Shown here: positions 42,383-53,996 of the stretch, in pieces | Layout of the letters: the number at the start of each line of letters is the position of its first letter | Position numbering within the stretch: the first letter of the stretch is position 1 | Assembly (NCBI GenBank): GCA_020747015.1 | Contig: JAGTJM010000018.1 | Span: 62,001 to 126,000, forward strand | Length of the DNA: 64,000 nt | Origin: Pyrenochaeta sp. MPI-SDFR-AT-0127 | Taxonomy: Eukaryota; Ascomycota; Dothideomycetes; Pleosporales; Cucurbitariaceae | Direction of reading: 5' to 3' | Position numbers and translations under genes: made by a program | The notes under the pieces: model-generated | What the model was told of the DNA's origin: nothing | The model's database searches: none | Seen by the model: the letters and a program-made list of their open reading frames with translations, nothing else

Positions 42383-43510
42383 TGCATTGACAAGTCGAGC
42401 ACGACGGAGGAATCAGAGTCTATCAATGCAATGTTCAAGTGGTATCGCGATGCGCGTGTTTGCATTACTTACCTGTCTGATGTGGACTCTGGCTTCTCAT
42501 CTGGCTTACCAGGCTACCAAGTGACAGATCCCGGTCAAGAGGAGAGTACAAAGGTCACAGCGCCGCCTGATGGGCCAAAAGCAACGAACATCTTCCAAAG
42601 CACCAATGGCGACATGCCTTCCCAGTGGTTCTCGCGCGGCTGGACCCTTCAAGAGCTCCTGGCACCACGCGATATGTATTTCTACGATGTGAACTGGGAG
42701 TACCTGGGTACCAAGACATTGCTAGCGCAGGAAATTGAGCGCATAACGGGAATTGATGCAGAGTACCTGACGGGTGCGAAAAACTTTCGCAAAGCTTGCA
42801 TAGCCACCAGGATGAGCTGGATGGCGGGTAGGACAACCACCAGGGTGGAAGATACTACATACAGCATGCTAGGGCTATTCGATGTCACAATGACGGTCCA
42901 GTATGGGGAAGGGCAGCGCGCATTCATGCGGCTTCAGCAGGAGTTGCTCTCTGCTGCGTTGGACGAATCCATCTTCGCGTGGAGGATGCCCGAACCAAGT
43001 GCTGGTGAGAAACAAGATATCGAGCGGGACACGGGAACGACCTGGGAATCGAATGAATGGGGTTTATTAGCCCCTTCGCCGGACTGGTTCAGAAACTGTG
43101 GTAACGTAAGAATTGAAGGTGGTCTTCCTGTTGGACGTCCCGCGAGATCGTTCCAAATGGATCGACAAGGTCTTCAGATACCGAGTTTGCCGATCAAGCA
43201 CTATTTCAGATACACGTCGTTGCTAACCTTGGCATCGATGACTATTATAGGCATGTTCCCCGCATTTTACTACATCACGAGGAAGACCCGAAAAGAATAT
43301 ATCAAAGGACTGCTGTTTCCATTGAACTGTTGGGTTACAGACACGAGGGGAGCGGCGGCGAGGCTGTCGATCCGTCTCGGAACTGGAAAGTCAGGGTCTT
43401 CAATCAGGAGAATGGATTGCACTGAGCTTCCGCTGGGCTATAAGGAAGGGCAGACTGCAGGGGAGGGCGAGGTAATTGTGTTGCAGCCAGAGTTAAGATC
43501 TAGTGATTGA
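42383..43510 (+). pseudogene. HET-domain gene, 3' half
   Basis: From CIDKSSTTEESESINAMFKW the frame is continuous for 375 codons. It contains VCITYLSDVDSG, WFSRGWTLQELLAPRDMYFY, SWMAGRTTTRVEDTTYSMLG, LFDVTMTVQYGEGQRAFMRL and QQELL, which together complete the HET domain begun at 32836-33087. SWESNEWGLLAPSPDWF-like and NCWVTDTRG segments belong to the usual C-terminal region. An ATG at 42344 precedes it in frame, but the 13 intervening codons do not look like HET sequence. Alone it lacks the SHxWG start of the domain. It is a probable remnant of a split gene. Confidence 0.8.
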
Positions 43511-43705
43511 GTTGTTCCTGGTCCAACCCAATCACAAAAGTAACGGGAATGCGCGACGTGAGGCATACCGCTGCAGAATCGGGATGTCGGCGAAGGACAA
43601 GCGTGGTGTTGTTGGAATAATGCTTGCTGTGAATGAATTGGGGTATCATGGTTCTAGTCTAGTGCGAATCATAGGCACTGTGCTCAATAACGCAGACGAC
43701 GTCTC

Positions 43706-44476
43706 TTACACCGCACCAGCTCTCCTCTTGTCCAGAATCTGCTGCTTCAATCCCTCTGCGGCTACCTCTGTCTCCAGCACTCTTCCCACACCCTTCTTCC
43801 ATGTCTCCTCCAATGTCTTGATCTCACCAGCCTTGCTTTCTTGCTGCGTTCTCCGTAGAATGTCGACTTGCTCCTGCTGCTGGCGCACTTGGGCGAGCTC
43901 GGCCTCAATGGCCCTGAGTATATCCTCCAGTTGCGAGTTGCCGACCAACCACGCATTCTTGCCGAATTTCTCCAGCAAGCCCAGCTGCGTCAGGCGTCCC
44001 TGGACATACTCTGAGCTTGTGTAGGCTTGTTGCAGGGCCTTGTTCCAGCGGTCGAGCAGCTCTGGGCGGTGCTCGTCGCTGGTAGGGGTCGTGTTCTCGG
44101 GGGCGTCGAGGTCTTCGTAGCGCTTCAGGTCGATGCCCGAGAGCTTCGACGTCGGGTCGTCGTCGAGCCGGGCATGCTCGCGCTCGATGAAGTCGGAGAA
44201 AGTGGGCGTCCATGTGGCGGCCGGGATGAGTGCTGGGTGAAGGTCCGAGGTGTCTACGCCGGCGCCCTTGAGGTCGGCAACGATCAAGGCTCTGGCAGCA
44301 GCGACGCTATCGTCGTCGAGGGGCGTATCGACATCTGCAAATAGTTAGCCTGCGATACGGCAACATCTCACGCGCGCAGTTCCCCTCTCGACGCGCATCG
44401 GACGTGGTCCACATCTAGTCAGGCACAAATTAAACGTACATGGGAGGTCGTCATGGGATTGAGAAATCAGCGGCAT
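43706..44476 (-). CDS. Pre-mRNA splicing factor, BCAS2/Spf27 family
   Basis: Two exons, 44476-44440 and 44334-43706, give 221 aa, close to human BCAS2 (225). The 37-nt first exon codes MPLISQSHDDLP and joins to YVDTPLDD. HPALIPAATWTPTFSDFIER and a long coiled-coil C-terminal half follow (QLEDILRAIEAELAQVRQQQ, then KTLEETWKKGVGRVLETEVA). This matches Spf27, a core member of the Prp19/NineTeen complex that activates the spliceosome. It is divergent from the ceramidase gene. Confidence 0.87.
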
Positions 44477-44897
44477 CGTGCAAGCGAGCTGTACGAACGG
44501 AGGAGATTGCAAGGTCTTGGGGAGGAGGAAACGCGACGATGTCGCAGAAGCGAATGGGTGCCGGGCAAAATTAGGCACATGTGCCCTGCTGCCTCCCCCG
44601 CCAACCAGCGGACTGCGACCCCGAAGCGTCCATGCGCCACCCCGCAGGCACATGCAGGCTGGGGCCAGCAGCCAGTTTGCCAGCGCGCCTTCGGCCAACC
44701 ACGGCGCATGCGATGGCAGGACGACCTTCCACATACGCGTGGCTACAATTATCGTTTGTCGCGGAGAGCTCCCCCTGCACTGCGCGCTGCTGAGCTGTGC
44801 TGAGCTTGTGGACCCCCAGAGTGCCTGTTCACTTAACCTCCCAGATGCGCCGCCGTCGACTTCCGCACTCTTCCGCCTTCGACCTCTGCCTGCGACA
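44477..44897. promoter_or_regulatory. Divergent promoter of Spf27 and ceramidase genes
   Basis: This 421-bp, GC-rich region lies between the two start codons. It must contain both promoters. No specific element was identified. Confidence 0.5.
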
Positions 44898-47213
44898 ATG
44901 GCGCGCTCACATATTGCTGTCGCCCTGGGTGCGGCCCTCGTTGCGTCGCTGATCATCGGCCAGCTCGTCGTCAACCTGGGCTTCCCCTCGGTCGACTTCT
45001 GGCACTGGCGCCTGGACCAGACGTACAATGGCGCCCAGCAGACGCACTTCATCGGCGGCAAGAAGCAGAGTGCCGCCCTGGCAGATGATCCGTCCTCGTA
45101 CCTAGTTGGCGTGGGAAAGGCAGATATCACAGGGTACGGCAGAGCATAGCGCCACAGCAAGGAAGCCCTGCTAACCAGACACAGACCCGTCGTAGAGCTC
45201 AATCTCATGGGCTATGCCAACTCGTCGCAAGTTGGATCTGGGCTGCGCCAGCGCCTCTACTCTCGTGCCTTCATTGTCGGCAACCCGAGCGCCACCAGCG
45301 AGCGATTCATATACTTGGTCCTGGACACGCAGTCTGGCGACACTGCAGTGCGAAATGGCATCCTCGAAGGACTCAGGGCACTTGGGTCCGACTACTCCGT
45401 ATACACCAAGAACAACGTTGCCGTGACAGGCACACACAGCCATGCTGGTCCAGGAGCTTGGTTGAACTACCTGCTCCCACAGATTACGAGCTTGGGCTTC
45501 GACAAGCAGAGCTACCAGGCCATCGTGGACGGAGCTCTCCTGTCTATCAAGAGAGCCCACCAGGGCCTCGCCCTTGGAACCGTCAGTGTTGGAACCGCGA
45601 GGATTGCTGATGCGAACATCAACCGCAGCTTGTTCGCCTATCTGGCAAACCCATCGGCGGAACGAGCTCGATACTCCGATGACGTCGACAAGACGATGAC
45701 ACTGCTCAAGCTCACAAGAGCCAGCGACGGCAAGAGTATTGGCATCCTAAATTGGTTCCCTACACACGGCACCAGCTTGCTTGGAAACCAGACTCTTGTT
45801 GCAGGAGACAACAAGGGCGTTGCGGCATACCTTTTCGAGGAGAACATTGCAGCGAACGCCGCAGCAGCCAATGCCGCTGACGGCTTCGTTGCTGGCTTCT
45901 CGCAGGCCAACGTGGGTGACACAACACCCAACGTCCTCGGTGCCTACTGCGAAGATGGAAGCAATCAGCAATGCAGGCTCAATGATAGTACTTGCGGAGG
46001 AAAGAGCCAGGACTGCCATGGTCGTGGTCCATTCTACGGTCTGAACGATGGCGGCGCGAAGTCGTGCTATGAGATTGGAAAACGACAGTTCCAGGGAGCC
46101 AAGAGCATCTACGACTCTGCTTCCTTCACCTCCATTTCTGGCAAAGTCCGTTCTTTCCACACTTTTGTGGACTTCAAGGGCTTCAGCTTCACCCTTCCCA
46201 ATGGAACTGTTGCCTCCACATGCGCAGCGGCATTGGGTAACTCCTTCGCGGCTGGTACGTCGGACGGCCCTGGCGCCTTTGACTTTGTTCAGAACGACCC
46301 TGGAGCTCCCTCGAACCCCTTCTGGAATGTCGTCGGTGGGCTCATCGCCCCGCCCAGCGAAGCGCAGAAGAAGTGCCAATACCCCAAGCCTGTTCTTCTG
46401 AATGTGGGAGAGGCTACCTCGCCATATCAGTGGTCTCCAAACATTGTTGACATTCAAGTCCTGCGTGTGGGCCAACTCGTCATCATTGTTTCTCCAGGCG
46501 AGGCCACTACCATGTCAGGCCGCCGCTGGCGTGAAGCTGTCTTCAATCAAATCAAATCGTTGAATATTGCTTCTTCGCCCATTGTCGTCTTGGGTGGCCC
46601 AGCCAATACCTACACACATTACATTACCACAGAGGAAGAGTATAGCGTTCAACGTTACGAGGGTGCTTCCACATTGTATGGCCCTAATACTCTCAACGCA
46701 TACATCAACAGAACACTCACCTACCTCCCTTACCTCGCGGACGGTGCAACTGGCTCTCCACCAGCGGGTCCTACGCCCCCTGACAATCGTGACAACAGCA
46801 TCTCCCTCATCACCGGCGTGGTCTACGACGGGCCAGGCATTGGCAGAAGCTTCGGCCAAGTCACAAAGGACGTGTCCGCGTCTTACATTCGAGGCGCCGT
46901 CATCTCAGTCACATTTGCAGGCGCCAACCCGCGCAACAATCTCCGCCTCGAAGGCACTTTTGCAGCTGTCGAGAAGCGCAACAGTGACGGGACCTGGACC
47001 CAGGTCAAGAACGATGAAGATTGGGAGCTGATCTACCAGTGGAAGCGTATCAATGGCTTGCTCGGTAGCAGCGATGTGACGTTGACGTGGGATACGGGAC
47101 TCACAAGTCCCGCTGCGGGAAGCTATCGCTTTAGGTACTATGGTGATAGCAAGGCGACTGGGGGGGCCATCACGGCGTTTCAAGGTGTGAGTGGTGTGTT
47201 TACACTTACCTAG
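44898..47213 (+). CDS. Neutral (alkaline-type) ceramidase
   Basis: Two exons, 44898-45133 and 45185-47213, flank a 51-nt intron and give 754 aa. The N-terminus has a hydrophobic stretch (VALGAALVASLIIGQLVV) acting as signal peptide or signal anchor. Splicing joins VGVGKADITG to PVVELNLMGYA, the conserved start of the catalytic domain. Family motifs present are NVAVTGTHSHAGPG (zinc-ligand His residues), NWFPTHGTSLLGNQTLVAGD (nucleophile region), QANVGDTTPNVLGAYCEDG, VSPGEATTMSGRRWREA and GGPANTYTHYITTEEEY. The C-terminal Ig-like domain ends VSGVFTLT. The enzyme hydrolyses ceramide to sphingosine and fatty acid in the secretory path or outside the cell. Confidence 0.94.
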
Positions 47214-47274
47214 CGTAAAAGTAGCTGTTGTGACATGATGCTATTCTACTCTCCTTCTATATTAGGTTCCTTTC

Positions 47275-47314
<40 letters not shown>

Positions 47315-47806
47315 GTACATATATCCCAGATGTGAATGTGCTAGTGTATACCCTCTAGGAGCTCTTTGATATTTGCATTTCCGAAGGGACATTTGATTCT
47401 TTTTATAGTTCTCCCGGCCTGTAAAGACGAAGATGACCACAAGCTGCGACAACATCACATTCAAAGCACGTGAAACGACGTAATCTTGTCAATCTGACCG
47501 CTGTTTGATTCATTACTATATAATTATTCTGCTAACAGTGGGGGTACTCGAAGAAGAGGAGGGTAAAAAACAACGCGCCGACAAGTCGTATGTGTCGTTT
47601 TTTAAGGGGAAAAATCAAAAAGCAGGGACAGATGTGAAAGATAAAGAGCTACCTGGATGTGAGGTATAGGTATATGGAGCGCAGAGAGAGAGAACAATAG
47701 TCAGACTTCATCATAACCAACCCTGAGGATATCAAAACTCCGGAGATCCAACCTGATGGTCCTGAAAAGTGCTCCATGAATAGGCCGTTTAGTGGTCATA
47801 TTACCA
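47214..47806. other. Convergent 3' intergenic region with microsatellite
   Basis: These 593 bp between the ceramidase stop and the channel gene stop hold both 3' UTRs and the GT microsatellite listed separately. No gene is seen. Confidence 0.5.
47277..47310 (+). repeat. (GT)17 microsatellite
   Basis: A perfect run of 17 GT dinucleotides about 65 nt after the ceramidase stop codon, probably within its 3' UTR. It is likely to vary in length between strains. Confidence 0.95.
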
Positions 47807-50578
47807 CTAGTAGACAATGCGCTCGTCAAAGACGGGTGCTTCCCTTGCCTTGCCGTCCTCGACACCCTTCCAGTACACCTTGCCCTTCTCGTTGAAGATG
47901 GCTTGCTCATCCGTAATCTCTAAGCCTGGTACGGCCTTCTGCGTGTCGCGGATTTCACGAGCACTGATGCCCATGTCATCACGCACAATCCAAATAACTG
48001 GCGTTGGGCTCGTAACGGAGGGGTTAAAGAAAGCACGCTTTTGGATCTCAATGGGAAGTGGTTCCTGGGGCGTGTGGTAAAATTGGTCAAGGGACGAAGA
48101 AAGGTTGTGTATGGAATTACGCTCGGGGTTGAAGATCTTGCGCAGAAAAGCGGGCATACGTGACGCTTTGGGAGCGTGGTCGGGGGTGGCGCCGTTTTGG
48201 GGTGCGGCTACCTTCTCGCCGTTCAGACCGTCTTCGTGATGACCGTTTGTGCCAGCGGGAACAACGTATGCGAGACGAGCCTCCTCATGGCGAAGGGCTG
48301 CGCCAAGCGTGACCTGAAATAGAATGGTGAGAGCTAGGAGCAGACACATGATGGCTAGAGGGCCAGCGGCTTGGGTATTATTGGCAGTGGCGATGGCGAA
48401 CAATCCAATCAAACAGATTTCCGACAGATAGACACCAGTGAGTAGTTGTTTCATAGCCTTCTGGTAGGCCTCGCCCTTGGTGTCGAGATCGGTTTCATAA
48501 ACGTAGAGGAAGTTGTACCTGAAGGCAATGTAGATTAGGCAGAAACCCACAGTCGCGAAACCCAGGATGAGTGGAGCAATGCCCGAGTAAGTGATACCAA
48601 TGACAGCCAAGTTAGTCCACTTTGGGAACTCGGAGCCCCATGCCGGCGCAGACAGCTTAGTGAGCTTCTCGAAGATCTTCCGAGGGGTCTTGCCAGGAAG
48701 AACGCGGCCAAGAAGGACAACCACGACAAAGCCGCCAATGTTGAGCAGCGTACCAGCAGCTGAGGACAGACCCAACAAAATGAAGTAGCTGATGTAGAAG
48801 TTGGAGGCTTTGGGTAGATTCTCCGCAAGGAGCTTGAGAACAATGCCGGGGTTGTCGAGGACATCATTGATCACGGAAGTTATAGCACTCGATAGGGTGG
48901 CGACCAGGAAGACTTGGACGACCTGGAAGGCGAAGTACCAAGTCTGAGTCTTCAACTCAATCTGGCTGTATGTGACTGCGTACTGTTAGTATTGATTACT
49001 CTGCATACAGTCTGTAGCACTTACCATAGCCAGCAATCTTGGCCATGAAACGGCAGAAGATGGGTACCAATGCCATAAGGACAGCAAGCATGACGGCCGG
49101 TAGCAGGCCAGTGATGACGCCAAGAATGACCTGGGGAATCTTCAGGATCCATTCAAGCCATGTGAATCGTGATGCCAAGTAGTTGATGTTGGAAATGAGA
49201 CCGACGAAAGCAACTGTATGCGGTCAGAAAGTACTACAAGAAAGTCATGCCGCATCTTACCTGGAATTGCGAAGAATATGATCATGACGGAAATCAAGGC
49301 AGTTGCGGCCGCCCATCGAGCAAAGTGCTCGGGAGGGCTGATTCGCAAATTGCCCCAGACAACCTCTTGAGGCATGACACCAAGCTGGCGGGCCTGTAGC
49401 TTCTTGTTGGGCTTCGCCTTCCTGTTCTGCATGATTTGCCAAGCATCCTGAGCGTGCTTTTGTGTGTCGAATTCGAGGAAGACGGCACCCACAAGGTCAC
49501 CCTGGCCGTTCCAATGCTTGTCCTGCTCCTGCGTGATCTTGGGAATAATTTCAGCCAAGTGCGAGCGTCCATACTCAATGGTGTCAACCTTCTTGCCGAT
49601 GAGGAACTTGAGCTTGTGTGTTGGGCGATCCTTGGGGTTGAGCCACTTTGTGCCGTCTGCCACGTCTCCTGCGACAAAATGCTTCTTGCCTTTCTCAGCC
49701 TTAATTCTGTTCAGGTTGGCATCACGGGACAACTGGATCTCGCCAGCCTCGAGCTTCAGAGCAGTGTCATTGCGGTCTTCCACCAGGTCATCGAGCTCCT
49801 TTGTATTGGATGCGACCCAGGCGTGCTTGACACCCGGGAACAAGGCAAATAGCTCTGTCTGGGAGAGCGTCTTGGGCACGTTTGTGAACAGAATGGTGCG
49901 CGAAGACAGACGACTGGCGCCATATGCCGATCGGCGATATGCTTGGCGCAAGTTGACGGTGTAGAAAGACTCGCGAGCAATGACGGCCAGCACAACACTG
50001 AGGAAGATGAAGGAGATGATGGCGTGGGCGTAGTAGCGGTTGATGTTCTTGCCCTCAGTGTTGATGTTGCTCATGGAGAGGAGATCGAGCTGCTGCTGGC
50101 CAGCACCGCCGGTCGCGTTGATGGGGAAGAGGACAGGCCATGTGATCAGACAGCCGGTGAAGCTGAGGATGATGAGGACCTTGAAGTAGCGCACAAAGAG
50201 ATAACCGTCGATTGACTGATGGTCCAGGATGTACTCATCCTTGAGATTCTTCAGGTCTTTTATCCAGCCAAAGAAGCCCCCGCTCTGGGCTGGCGTCTGG
50301 CGCCGTTCGCCCAAGTGGTTGAGGTAGGTCCTCGGGGCATAGACTCTGCGGAAGTACTTGCGAGCTACCATAAAGGCAATCACGAAGGCGGCCGCGAGGA
50401 TTGCAGTAGGAATGAGGGTCGAGACCATGCTCGACAGGGAATTTGACGAGCCTTCTTTGGCACTGCCAGTTTGCCCACCCTGTTGTTGTGATCAGCGCCA
50501 TTGTGTTATTGTTGATGTTGACGGGGGCTGTCAACTGTTGGGCGTCGCATTGGCAGCTCTACTCACCGTGGACGACAT
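47807..50578 (-). CDS. OSCA/CSC1-like mechanosensitive cation channel (DUF221)
   Basis: Four exons (50578-50567, 50479-49261, 49213-49025, 48975-47807) give 862 aa. The first exon is only 12 nt (MSST) and joins GGQTGSAKEGSS. The first membrane segment (STLIPTAILAAAFVIAFMVA), TM2 (VLIILSFTGCLITWPVLFPI) and TM3 (AHAIISFIFLSVVLAVIA) are followed by RTILFTNVPKTLS and the cytosolic RRM-like domain ending GAVFLEFDTQKHAQDA. The RSN1_7TM channel core then starts at VVWGNLRISPPEHFARW and continues through FVGLISNINYLAS, LIGLF and the other helices. A charged C-terminal tail ends VFDERIVY. Family members are osmotically gated, calcium-permeable channels of the plasma membrane; fungal paralogues also act in trafficking. 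All splice joins restore the family sequence. Confidence 0.92.
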
Positions 50579-53500
50579 GTTGGGCGATGGAGGGGTTGCG
50601 CGCACCCTCGATGAGCGGGAAGGATTTGCACGGAGATGATGTGCGTCTGGTAGGACTCGAGTGAGGCTCGCAGCACACGGCACGCAAATAAAACCGGGCG
50701 CTGGAGCTACAAGTAGTCCTCCCCTATGACGTGGGGTCCCTGCGCGAATCGGTCCTTGTGCACATGAGACAGGGCAAGCGCGATCGCGCTGCTAGCGGGC
50801 CACAGACCAACCGCCTGGGGGTGGGAGCTCTTCAGCTCTTCGTCTGCAAAGGCCAGACATTCTGGACCGCCGCAGAAGCCAGGGACGCGCAACACCAGCC
50901 TCTTGAGGCGCTTGCAGCATCTCGGGATGCCCGTTGACTGCAGCTGTACACTTGCCCCAACTCCCGTGACACGCCTGGCATGCGAAACGCGCTGGGCTTG
51001 TTGTTGATGCGACCGACGATACTTTCATGTGCAACTACCGTGGGCGACTGGGTTCGGTTTGCTAGCCGACGGGATGGGACAAGCGAAGTCGCCTGATTTG
51101 TGACACCTGCGGGTGCATGGCACGTCTGGAGGCATCAAGAGCATTGCCAAGCGCACATCGCTCTGTTGATCACCCATAAACGGTGGGAACATTACGTCCA
51201 TGGTTCGATTTGGTATTGGTATGTGTGCCGAGCAGCCTTCTTGGGGAGCCACGAGTATCGAAACAAGCACCAAGGCCTCCAGCGAGTCCTATCGTCATGA
51301 ATACGCATTGAGCACAAAGGAAAGAAGTTGTGCACTGTCGTCAGAACAGGAATTGTGGCCCGATCGACGCCATGGGCCCCCTCCCCCTGGGAAGCGCATG
51401 GGCACGAACAATGACGACAGCCATCGCGACTGGTGCCCCAGTTCGATGCAAAACCTTCACAGCGAGAGTGTGTGTGCTAACGAGGCCAATTCGTCTCTGT
51501 AGTCGTATCAGTCTGTCCACTTGCTGCACTCCGCCCCAATCGTTCAAGGTTGCAATCTCCCACACCTTATCATGGCCAGCGATCTAGGCCTTCAGCCACA
51601 CCTTGCTCCCACTCCCACTCTCACCATAAGGGCATCTCGTCTGTTCTCAGCCACTTTTGTAACCGCCCATACTGCAACACATGATTGCGCCAATTTCGAG
51701 AAACTCTTAATTTCAGCTCACAACCCCTGTTTGTAACTGCAAGTCGTCGTGTACCACAGAGTCTAGTTTCGTTGCTCGTTGCACAGCCACTGCTTGTTTC
51801 TCTGTTGCCCTTGCTGCCCGTTCGGCGACGGCGGTACTGCTCACGGCTGTTCCTGCCCAAAGCGCGAACGACAACGACATGATAAAAAACAATAGACTCA
51901 AGCCTTCCGATGGTGATGCAGCGACTCCTGCAGAAAGACCTGCACCCAATTCATGTACCTTTCTCTTCGCCACGGTCATGTACGGTAACCCCCTCAAGCT
52001 GACCCACACGGCCACACGCCGCGGCTACTGCACCCTCCCAGCCATCGCTCGTCCTCAACTCACATCAATAGCGGCTGGCAGTGCATGCTTGCGAGTCTCC
52101 CTTCTCGCTTTGAGAGCGCGCGACGATTATCGAAAGAACACGCTAATCAAGTAGATTGGCCACAGAGCTAATTTGCTGCATACCTTTCCGAAATCGTGCA
52201 ATGCTCCACTCTTTCTGCTACCATCATCGTTCCTACCAGCGCTTGCCAAAGGCCCACCAAATGTTTGTTTACAATTCTCCCCAAGCTGATTCCTACAATT
52301 CTGGGGAAACGAAACTGGCGTGCCAATCGCGCAGGTGACAGCTGTTTGGCCGCACGGAGTACATGCAAGTCATGTCCTCGCTTCGGGATTCTGTTCTGAC
52401 AGCGCCATGACAAGCCACGACATTAACGGACACCGACGTGGATCAATACAGCGGCCCTCCTTTCTCATCACCGCGCTGTATCTCGCCTCGCCAGACCAGA
52501 AAAGCAATCTGCATGTGGAAAACAACAGTCACTCTCTGTTAAAAAAGTGCGGTAAACCCAGACTCATATGCGCAGCTGCGTTGACCAGCACAATTGCCAC
52601 TTTTACTTTAACCAAACGTTGAGGACAATTGAGCAGGTTTGAGCCGTCTGACGGGTCTGCCGGGTACTTAAGGTTGGACAATGTCTCCTCCAAGACTTGA
52701 ATTTCCCTGTCGATAACTCCAGGCGCTGATGCAATCGACCCTCGCCGTCAACATTTACCAGCCGCTCCGCCATCTTCGACTCATTTCTCAACAGAGCGGC
52801 GGTTACAGCAGATCAATGCCGCGCGCCATTATCATCAGTGGCCCTGTCGTTCAAAGCGCCAAACATCCAGTCTGATAGCCGGCCCCCACACCACGACCCA
52901 GCCTTGCCATCATGACCGCATATATAACAATGCGGCTGATGTGTAGCCCTCTTCAAGGCATGAATAACACTCTATATCCGGACAACGGACGAATGACTGG
53001 CAAGAAACATTTGTGTGGCACAGCATCGGCACAGTCGACACACGAATGGCGCACAGACCCGCAATCTCCCCCACTAGGATTGTGTTTCATTCCTGTCACG
53101 CCTCCCACGGAAAAACTCCACCACCAGGTACCCATTACTTGGTCCTCACCGTGTCGTTTCGTATGTCCTTGAAACGGAGTCACGAAAACGAGGATAGACA
53201 ATAGTGACTGGAAGATCCTTCGCTTGGACTGTCTCAAGCTGTGGCTGCAATGATTATCATGAGCATGTTGGATGTTTAAGTTGTAGTCGTGAGGACAATG
53301 TGTTTCACTTAGTCCAACCAAGATCCTTCCGGCTAAAAACGAAGAACCTCTCTCGCAGAACATCAGCAAACAAATGACTTCATGCGGTTCTGGACGGTTA
53401 TAGCATAAACATGTTCTCATTTTGGCGCCCGACGCATGAGGTTTTGCTAAACGCCGAGGCATCATGATGAAATCTTCCGCGCAAGCATTCACACTCGTTT

Positions 53501-53996
53501 CACGTTTCTTACTATCCTCCACCGTCATTCGACGTCTCCGGATCTAGGGCGGACTAGATCAAGGGTCATGCATCCAGGGATGCTCTACAAATCTCCCCTG
53601 CTAATAACTCATCACAAAATCTGGGTCTGTAGGATCGGGGCCAGCCTCAATTCAACGTCCTGCGGCAGCTAATCGCAGCCACTCTTCCTAGACCGGCGCT
53701 AGCGCTCGCTGAATAGATGACAGGTACTTGGCATCAGGACCGTAACCCAGGGTTTCAAGAAGCCACTTGAACGCTAACACTGTCATGGAAGTTGTGTGCC
53801 GCGTACGCGGGATGAGTATAAGAGGTTCTTGTCGAGCCGTACCTTTGAATGGCATCAAGCTTGAAGCTGACATTCATTTTCATACGCTCTTTAGCATCCA
53901 CTCACTTTCGTCGATTATCCATTCGTCTACCATTCATTCGTTCATTCCATCTTTGACTATACTCTCACTTTTCAAATCCAAAACACAACAATCACA
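50579..53996. other. 3.4-kb gene-poor divergent region
   Basis: This lies between the channel gene (leftward) and the AA9 gene (rightward). Many short frames occur, the longest being 191 codons on the minus strand (52953-53528), but none has a recognisable domain, signal peptide or splicing pattern. A TATAAG stands at 53817-53822, 180 bp before the AA9 start. The section from about 53870 to 53990 is pyrimidine-rich with repeated attcattcg/tccattcg words, as in highly expressed fungal 5' UTRs. Confidence 0.5.

Noticed and set aside
45747..46475. 242-codon minus-strand frame
   Set aside because: Antisense shadow of the ceramidase coding exon; no independent evidence.
52953..53528. 191-codon open frame on the minus strand
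   Set aside because: No domain, no signal peptide, no splice context, and a composition unlike neighbouring genes. It lies in a gene-poor region where long chance frames are expected in GC-balanced DNA.
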